Translations under genes and position numbers: made by a program
Assembly: GCA_036272195.1 (NCBI GenBank)
Contig: DATAZE010000046.1
Location: forward strand, 124,001-188,000
Length of the DNA stretch: 64,000 bases
Source: DASXHY01 sp036272195
Lineage (GTDB): Bacteria > Verrucomicrobiota > Verrucomicrobiia > Limisphaerales > DASXHY01
Direction: 5' to 3'
The notes under the pieces: model-generated
Seen by the model: only the letters and a program-made list of their open reading frames with translations
Told to the model about the DNA's origin: nothing
Database searches by the model: none
In this document: positions 59,739 through 64,000 of the stretch, piece after piece
Layout: every line of letters begins with the position of its first letter
How positions within the stretch are numbered: position 1 is the first letter of the stretch

Positions 59739-61199
59739 ATGAACTTGTCCTTAATCAGTCTCGAAGTTTGCGTCATCACGCTCGGCCTGGTGGTGTTGCT
59801 GGCGGACTTGTGGCTGCCGCCGGAGCGCAAGAAGCTCCTCGGTTACGCCGCTGCGGCGGGACTTGGCTTTTTGCTGGTCATCAATTTCACGCACCTCGGC
59901 AATTGCACTGTTCCGGGCGAAGCCTTCAATGGCATGTTTGTGCAGGATGCACTTTCGATCTTTTTCAAACGCTTCTTCCTGCTCACCGCCATCCTCGTGC
60001 TGCTATTGATCGCGGAATTTTCGGACCAGATCGCCGCGGGAATTTCCGAATACTATTCACTCACACTCTTTGCGCTGGTGGGAATGCTGTTCGCCGCCTC
60101 AGCGAATAATTTCGCGCTCCTATTCGTCTCGCTCGAACTGATCACCGTCTCGTTTTACGTGCTCACAAGTTTTCAGCGCGGACGCATGGTTTCACTCGAG
60201 GCAGGCGTGAAGTATCTCATTATTGGGTCGCTCTCGACGTCCTTCACCATTTTCGGCATCGCGCTGGTTTGGGGCACTTCCGGCAAATTCAATTTTGCCG
60301 AGCTCGCCACCGTGGCCGCGCAGATGGGTGGAAACAAACTTTTCCTGTTTGGACTGCTGTTCGTGATGGTTGGGTTGGGCTTTAAAATCGCAGCGTTCCC
60401 ATTCCAAATTTGGGCGCCGGATGTTTATCAAGGCGCGCCCACGCCGACCACGGCGTTTCTCGCCGTCGGTTCCAAAGCGGCGGGGTTTGTTCTATTGTTG
60501 CGGGTTTTGTTTGTGGCCGTTCCGACAATTACGGCGCAACAGGCCAACATTCTCATCATAATTTCCGGCATCACCATTCTTTACGGCAACCTCTGCGCCA
60601 TTCCACAGCATAACATCAAACGTTTGCTGGGCTATTCAAGCATCGCTCACGCGGGATATCTGCTACTGGGCGTGGCGGCAATGGCCGGCGCGAAAAGCTC
60701 GGACGGCGGCGCGGCAATACTCTATTACCTGAGCGGCTACCTGTTCACGTTGTTCGCCGCGTTCATGGTCATCACTCTCGTATTACGGCATCTCGATACC
60801 GAGGAAATTTCCGGTTTGGCCGGCCTGGGCCAGCGCTCGCCGTTGCTGGCAGCGACAATGACGCTCTCGATGGTTTCGCTCGCGGGACTGCCGCCGATGG
60901 TTGGATTTTTTGGGAAATTTCTGCTGCTCAAATCAGTCATCGATCTCGGCCCGGTGAATCATGGCTATTATTGCCTGGCGTTCACGGCTTTGGTGGGTGT
61001 CGTGATTTCGATTTACTATTATTTCGGAGTCATCCGCGCCATCTACTGGGGTCAACCCAACGACTCGCTCCCGATTCGAATTTCGTGCCCACTGCGTTTC
61101 GCTATTTGCCTATGCATCGTGGGAATGCTGTGGTTTGGGTTGTTTCCAGCGTGTTTACTTCATCTCGCCCAGGGCGGCGCAGCGGCTTTGGGATTTTAG
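59739..61199 (+). CDS. nuoN: NADH-quinone oxidoreductase subunit N
   Basis: A 486-residue antiporter-like subunit with about 14 TM helices. It has VGLGFKIAAFPFQIWAPDVY, QGAPTPTTAFLAVGSKAAGF and IKRLLGYSSIAHAGYLLLG. Last nuo gene. It starts 2 bases after nuoM. Confidence 0.97.
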   Translation: MNLSLISLEVCVITLGLVVLLADLWLPPERKKLLGYAAAAGLGFLLVINFTHLGNCTVPGEAFNGMFVQDALSIFFKRFFLLTAILVLLLIAEFSDQIAAGISEYYSLTLFALVGMLFAASANNFALLFVSLELITVSFYVLTSFQRGRMVSLEAGVKYLIIGSLSTSFTIFGIALVWGTSGKFNFAELATVAAQMGGNKLFLFGLLFVMVGLGFKIAAFPFQIWAPDVYQGAPTPTTAFLAVGSKAAGFVLLLRVLFVAVPTITAQQANILIIISGITILYGNLCAIPQHNIKRLLGYSSIAHAGYLLLGVAAMAGAKSSDGGAAILYYLSGYLFTLFAAFMVITLVLRHLDTEEISGLAGLGQRSPLLAATMTLSMVSLAGLPPMVGFFGKFLLLKSVIDLGPVNHGYYCLAFTALVGVVISIYYYFGVIRAIYWGQPNDSLPIRISCPLRFAICLCIVGMLWFGLFPACLLHLAQGGAAALGF

Positions 61200-61311
61200 A
61201 ACGCTTCAAGAAATTTTATAGCGACTCTGCGCTGCAGATTTCTGTCTCGCCATTACAGGACGAAGTTTTTTGATCCATTGACCCAGGGTGGCTTCCGCTT
61301 CGCGGATTTGC

Positions 61312-61350
61312 CCCGGGCTATCATCTTTCGGGCTTTCAGCCCGATCCAAG
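61312..61350. repeat. Short hairpin repeat (ATCC tail)
   Basis: CGGGCT (61329-61334), loop TTC, AGCCCG (61338-61343), tail ATCC. A CCCCGGGCTATC stretch before it may be the end of a second unit. It lies between the convergent nuoN and glycosyltransferase genes. Confidence 0.75.
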
Positions 61351-61407
61351 AGGCTGTAGCAACTGCGAGTTTTGTTGAAACGCCGTAGGGCGATTACCAA
61401 GCAGTTT

Positions 61408-63114
61408 TCATTTCACCGCCTGATCACGAGCTTTCTGCACTTCTCCCGTTGGATCATAAGCAAAAACCGTCACACTTTGCACGGCGCCGGGTCCGAATGC
61501 GAACGGCAACGGCCCCCACAATGACGCGTAAAAACCTGCGCCGGATTGTTTGTCCATGGTCGTCAGAAAGCTATAAGGCACCGAAAACGTTTCCAGTTCC
61601 GTCACCGGCTCCTTGAGCGGATAGACATTGGAATTGCCGGACGGCATCGCGATGTGATCGCGTTGCGCTAATTGCAGGTGCTGCAAATCCAGCGCCGTGG
61701 CGCCGTCTTGTTCCATGTAATATTGAAATCCCCAATGACCCTGGAACCAAAGCCGGTGGCTGGGATTACTCCCCTGGCCGTAAAAGCCATGCACTGCATT
61801 CGCGAGCTCTCGTTGCGCCGTCGCAAAAAAATAATCTGCCACGGTGACCCAAATTGCCAACGCGGCCCCGGCGGCAGCCGGCAAAAATAGCGACATTGAA
61901 GAAAATTTTACTCCGACGCCCGCGCGTTGTTCCAACCGACGCGCGACCAGGATGGCGGCCGGAATGGTCATTGGCAGAATCGAACGTCCGTTGACGATCC
62001 AGTTAAAAAATGCGGTGAAAATAAATGTGCCCAGCAACCAACACGCTAACAGCAACGAATCCGCATCGCGCCGGCGGTAAACATCAGCGACCGTCAAAGC
62101 GAGAACGCCGACTCCGCCCGCCGCCCAGAGCAGGATTTGCAGAATTTCTCCGGCGCCTGGGGCGGTCGGAAAAGCAGTCCGGGCGGCAAGGAACAGAATG
62201 ACGGTGATGGCAAGCGAAGCAATTGCGCCGATAAGGAAATCACGACGTGGCCACAATAACGGCGCGCAAAACACGATCGGCGCGAGGCAACCACCGGTGA
62301 ACGTCAGCGCGGTGAGCAATGATTGCAGGAGCGAGGATCCGTGAATCGTCGTGGCGTATTTGCCCGCATCAGCCAGCAAACCGTGGCCGTAGAGTGCGCG
62401 CGTGGCGAGTTGATACGCCGCCAGCGCGATAACCGGCAATGCCAGCCACGCGAGCCATTCTTTGAGCGGACGTTTCCGCATCAGACTCCACACTGCAACC
62501 AGTGGCAGGAGGCACGCGCCAAAATATTTTGTCAACGCGGCCAGGGCCATTAGCAACGCTGCCGCCGCCAAATATCCGGCGCGTTTGCGTTCGGTTCCTT
62601 CCACCCAGAAAACGATCGCCCAAACCCAAAACGTGAGCATCAGGACATCGCACATGAGCGTGGTGCTGGAAACCAGAAAGACTGGCGTGAACAGCGCGAG
62701 GAAGGCCGCCAGCACAGGTCGTTGACAGAAGCGAACCGCGAGTCGGTGAGCGCCTAAAACTACCGCGATCGCCGAAAGCAGGAAGGCCGCGTGCAAAGAC
62801 ATTTCGCTCCAACCGAACACACTGCCCGCGGCGGCCAGATAATAGCAGGCGAGCGGAGGATTCTTGGTGATGTCCCAGAGCGGCCAGTCGTAACCGTACC
62901 AATTTACGTTAAACCCGTAAGGGTTCGTGGGGTGTGATTGAATATGCCGCGCGATCCAGACAAATAACGGGTCGTCGATGTTGAAAGGTTTGCCCGCGAA
63001 AGGGAAAAGAACGGCAACGGTCACGAGCGCGAGCAGCCAGGCGGGGTGTTGCGCAAACCACTCGAACCAAACGCCCCGAGGAGTCGCGCGGGCCTGCGGC
63101 TGGGGCGCTGCCAT
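61408..63114 (-). CDS. GT39/PMT-like membrane glycosyltransferase
   Basis: A 568-residue protein with about eleven TM helices. The first periplasmic loop has the acidic motif NIDDPLFVWIARHIQ, as in ArnT/PMT-type GT-C enzymes, which use lipid-linked sugars. A C-terminal periplasmic domain of about 150 residues follows. The acceptor is unknown. It stands alone or with the two lipoprotein genes upstream of it. Confidence 0.85.
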   Translation of the reverse strand: MAAPQPQARATPRGVWFEWFAQHPAWLLALVTVAVLFPFAGKPFNIDDPLFVWIARHIQSHPTNPYGFNVNWYGYDWPLWDITKNPPLACYYLAAAGSVFGWSEMSLHAAFLLSAIAVVLGAHRLAVRFCQRPVLAAFLALFTPVFLVSSTTLMCDVLMLTFWVWAIVFWVEGTERKRAGYLAAAALLMALAALTKYFGACLLPLVAVWSLMRKRPLKEWLAWLALPVIALAAYQLATRALYGHGLLADAGKYATTIHGSSLLQSLLTALTFTGGCLAPIVFCAPLLWPRRDFLIGAIASLAITVILFLAARTAFPTAPGAGEILQILLWAAGGVGVLALTVADVYRRRDADSLLLACWLLGTFIFTAFFNWIVNGRSILPMTIPAAILVARRLEQRAGVGVKFSSMSLFLPAAAGAALAIWVTVADYFFATAQRELANAVHGFYGQGSNPSHRLWFQGHWGFQYYMEQDGATALDLQHLQLAQRDHIAMPSGNSNVYPLKEPVTELETFSVPYSFLTTMDKQSGAGFYASLWGPLPFAFGPGAVQSVTVFAYDPTGEVQKARDQAVK

Positions 63115-63116
63115 GG

Positions 63117-63473
63117 TTATTGATTCACGACCTTCACCTGGCCGGTGGTGGAATCGTAATCAAGTTTCATCCCGTAAGGCACCTCGGGCAATTTCTTGAG
63201 ATACTTCTCCTGCACCAACTCATCGAGGTCTTTGGGGAAGCGACTTTTGTCCACCTGGAACAGCCCAATCGCCTGGTTCAGCGAGGCCACATCCACGGTC
63301 TTGCCGGCGTTTTGCTTCGCGCGCCCGAGCGCCCCCACGTAATCGGCGGGTGCCTGGAGAACACCGGCGCTGCTATTCGTGTCAGTTGAACTAACCGGTT
63401 GCGACTTGTCGGATGGCTTGCAACCGGTGGCAATCAACAAGGCAACGAGAGCTGGGAACACGATGCTTTTCAT
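63117..63473 (-). CDS. Lipoprotein with a pseudopilin-like C-terminal part
   Basis: A 118-residue protein from ATG 63473, with lipobox IATGC at about residues 14-18. After a Ser/Thr-rich linker comes LNQAIGLFQVDKSRFPKDLD, ELVQEKYLKKLPEVPYGMKL and TGQVKVVNQ, a pattern close to the end of GspG-type pseudopilin heads. It has no prepilin leader. Ends 2 bases before the glycosyltransferase start, so it is probably cotranscribed. Confidence 0.78.
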   Translation of the reverse strand: MKSIVFPALVALLIATGCKPSDKSQPVSSTDTNSSAGVLQAPADYVGALGRAKQNAGKTVDVASLNQAIGLFQVDKSRFPKDLDELVQEKYLKKLPEVPYGMKLDYDSTTGQVKVVNQ

Positions 63474-63566
63474 GACTGCAATGTAGCCGCCGGGCGTGAA
63501 ATTCCAAGCTCGCAGTGGCGCGCAATTCCAAGCGGAACGAGCAGCATCGTTCGGCACCAAAATCTC

Positions 63567-63588
63567 GCGGAGCGATGCTCCGCGCTCC
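63567..63588. repeat. Short hairpin repeat (GCTCC tail)
   Basis: GCGGAGC, loop GAT, GCTCCGC, tail GCTCC. The same tail occurs at 58124. Confidence 0.8.
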
Positions 63589-63618
63589 AAAAAAAGAGCC
63601 GGACAGGCTATGTCCGGC
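63589..63618 (-). terminator. Rho-independent terminator of the small lipoprotein gene
   Basis: On the minus strand: GCCGGACA, loop TAGCC, TGTCCGGC, then TC and seven T. It lies 27 bases after the stop of the 47-residue lipoprotein gene. An 8-base-pair GC-rich stem and a T run are the classical form. Confidence 0.85.
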
Positions 63619-63644
63619 GTGTCTTTCCAATGATTGGAAATGTT

Positions 63645-63788
63645 TTACGGGGCGTTCGTGCTCGCGGGCGCGTTGGTCGAGGCAGCAGGCGGAGTTGTCG
63701 CCGGCGCGGACGAATCTTCTTTATTGCAGCCGGTGAACACAGCGCTCAACGCAATGCCCAATAGTACCACCAAGGATAGTTTCTTCAT
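63645..63788 (-). CDS. Small lipoprotein
   Basis: A 47-residue protein: signal MKKLSLVVLLGIALSAVFTG and lipobox FTGC with Cys 21, then a short Pro/Ala/Thr-rich tail ending ASTNAP. Small Cys-anchored proteins of this kind are common in the phylum. Function unknown. A terminator follows directly. Confidence 0.75.
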   Translation of the reverse strand: MKKLSLVVLLGIALSAVFTGCNKEDSSAPATTPPAASTNAPASTNAP

Positions 63789-63833
63789 AGGCGCATACCC
63801 TTTACTGGTTCACGAAAAAGCACAAGTAAATAT

Positions 63834-64000
63834 TCACCCCATGTTTGTGACGATTTCCCGCGCCTGCCGGATCAAATCCAGGTCGTCCACAAGATCGCCA
63901 AACCGGAAATTCGGCACTCCACTTTGCTCCTTCCCCAACAATTCTCCCGGCCCGCGCAATTTCAAATCCGCCTCCGCAATTTTAAATCCATCAGTCGTTT
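63834..64000 (-). CDS. recG: ATP-dependent DNA helicase RecG, C-terminal end (partial)
   Basis: The last 54 residues are present: TTDGFKIAEADLKLRGPGEL, LGKEQSGVPNFRF and a short end NMG. This is the conserved end of RecG (DGFxIAExDLxLRGPGELLGxxQSG), which remodels stalled forks and recombination junctions. The rest lies beyond the window. Confidence 0.93.
   Translation of the reverse strand, partial: TTDGFKIAEADLKLRGPGELLGKEQSGVPNFRFGDLVDDLDLIRQAREIVTNMG

Overview
The window looks like a chromosomal segment of a Verrucomicrobiota bacterium, probably of the Pedosphaerae/Limisphaerales type. This is inferred from gene style: several prepilin-like proteins of the H-X9-DG type, a type II secretion (T2SS) operon with a divided secretin, a nuo operon that starts at nuoB, few Shine-Dalgarno sequences, and many dispersed palindromic repeats. 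No 16S rRNA or other marker is present, so the assignment is tentative. Base composition is moderately GC-rich and even. There is no prophage, IS element or CRISPR array.

Layout. 1-5.9 kb: tail of a YfhO-like membrane protein, a Nif3-family protein, arginine decarboxylase (speA), a membrane protein, a FIST-domain sensor and a Nudix hydrolase. 6.1-8.6 kb: an exbB-exbD-tonB-exbD energy-transduction operon. 8.7-9.1 kb: a GIY-YIG protein. 9.3-16.2 kb: a six-gene cluster (secreted VWA protein, PspA/IM30-like coiled coil, membrane-anchored substrate-binding/OmpA fusion, polytopic membrane protein, membrane coiled-coil protein, classical AAA ATPase). It resembles an ESCRT-III/Vps4-like pair joined to envelope-sensing parts and is the best candidate here for an undescribed system. 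16.8-19.3 kb: three tandem prepilin-like genes. 19.5-21.9 kb: two oligopeptide ABC ATPases separated by a HicBA toxin-antitoxin pair. 22-24.6 kb: a lipoprotein M3 oligopeptidase and a small STAS-like protein.

24.8-38.9 kb (minus strand): gspE, F, G, H, I, J, K, L, M, C-like, D(N part), D(C part) and a histidine kinase. Most junctions are 4-base ATGA overlaps, so this reads as one T2SS operon. pilT lies nearby on the plus strand. 41.8-46.6 kb (minus strand): a small PqiA/PqiB-like lipid-transport pair, and an operon with a membrane protein, a prepilin-like protein and an ABC-2 exporter.

47.0-61.2 kb (plus strand): nuoB-C-D-E-F-G-H-I-J-K-L-M-N, complex I without nuoA. A tRNA-Gln(CUG) lies antisense between nuoE and nuoF, and a perfect CRP-type palindrome lies upstream of nuoB. 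61.4-64.0 kb (minus strand): a GT39-like glycosyltransferase, two small lipoproteins and the end of recG.

Two repeat classes recur between genes. One is a short GC-rich hairpin whose stem sequence varies while the loop size and 3' tail stay similar. The other is a long palindrome built from tandem 7-9-base units, mostly AATGACG. Several of them lie inside the leader-coding part of prepilin genes, between the start codon and the prepilin cleavage site.
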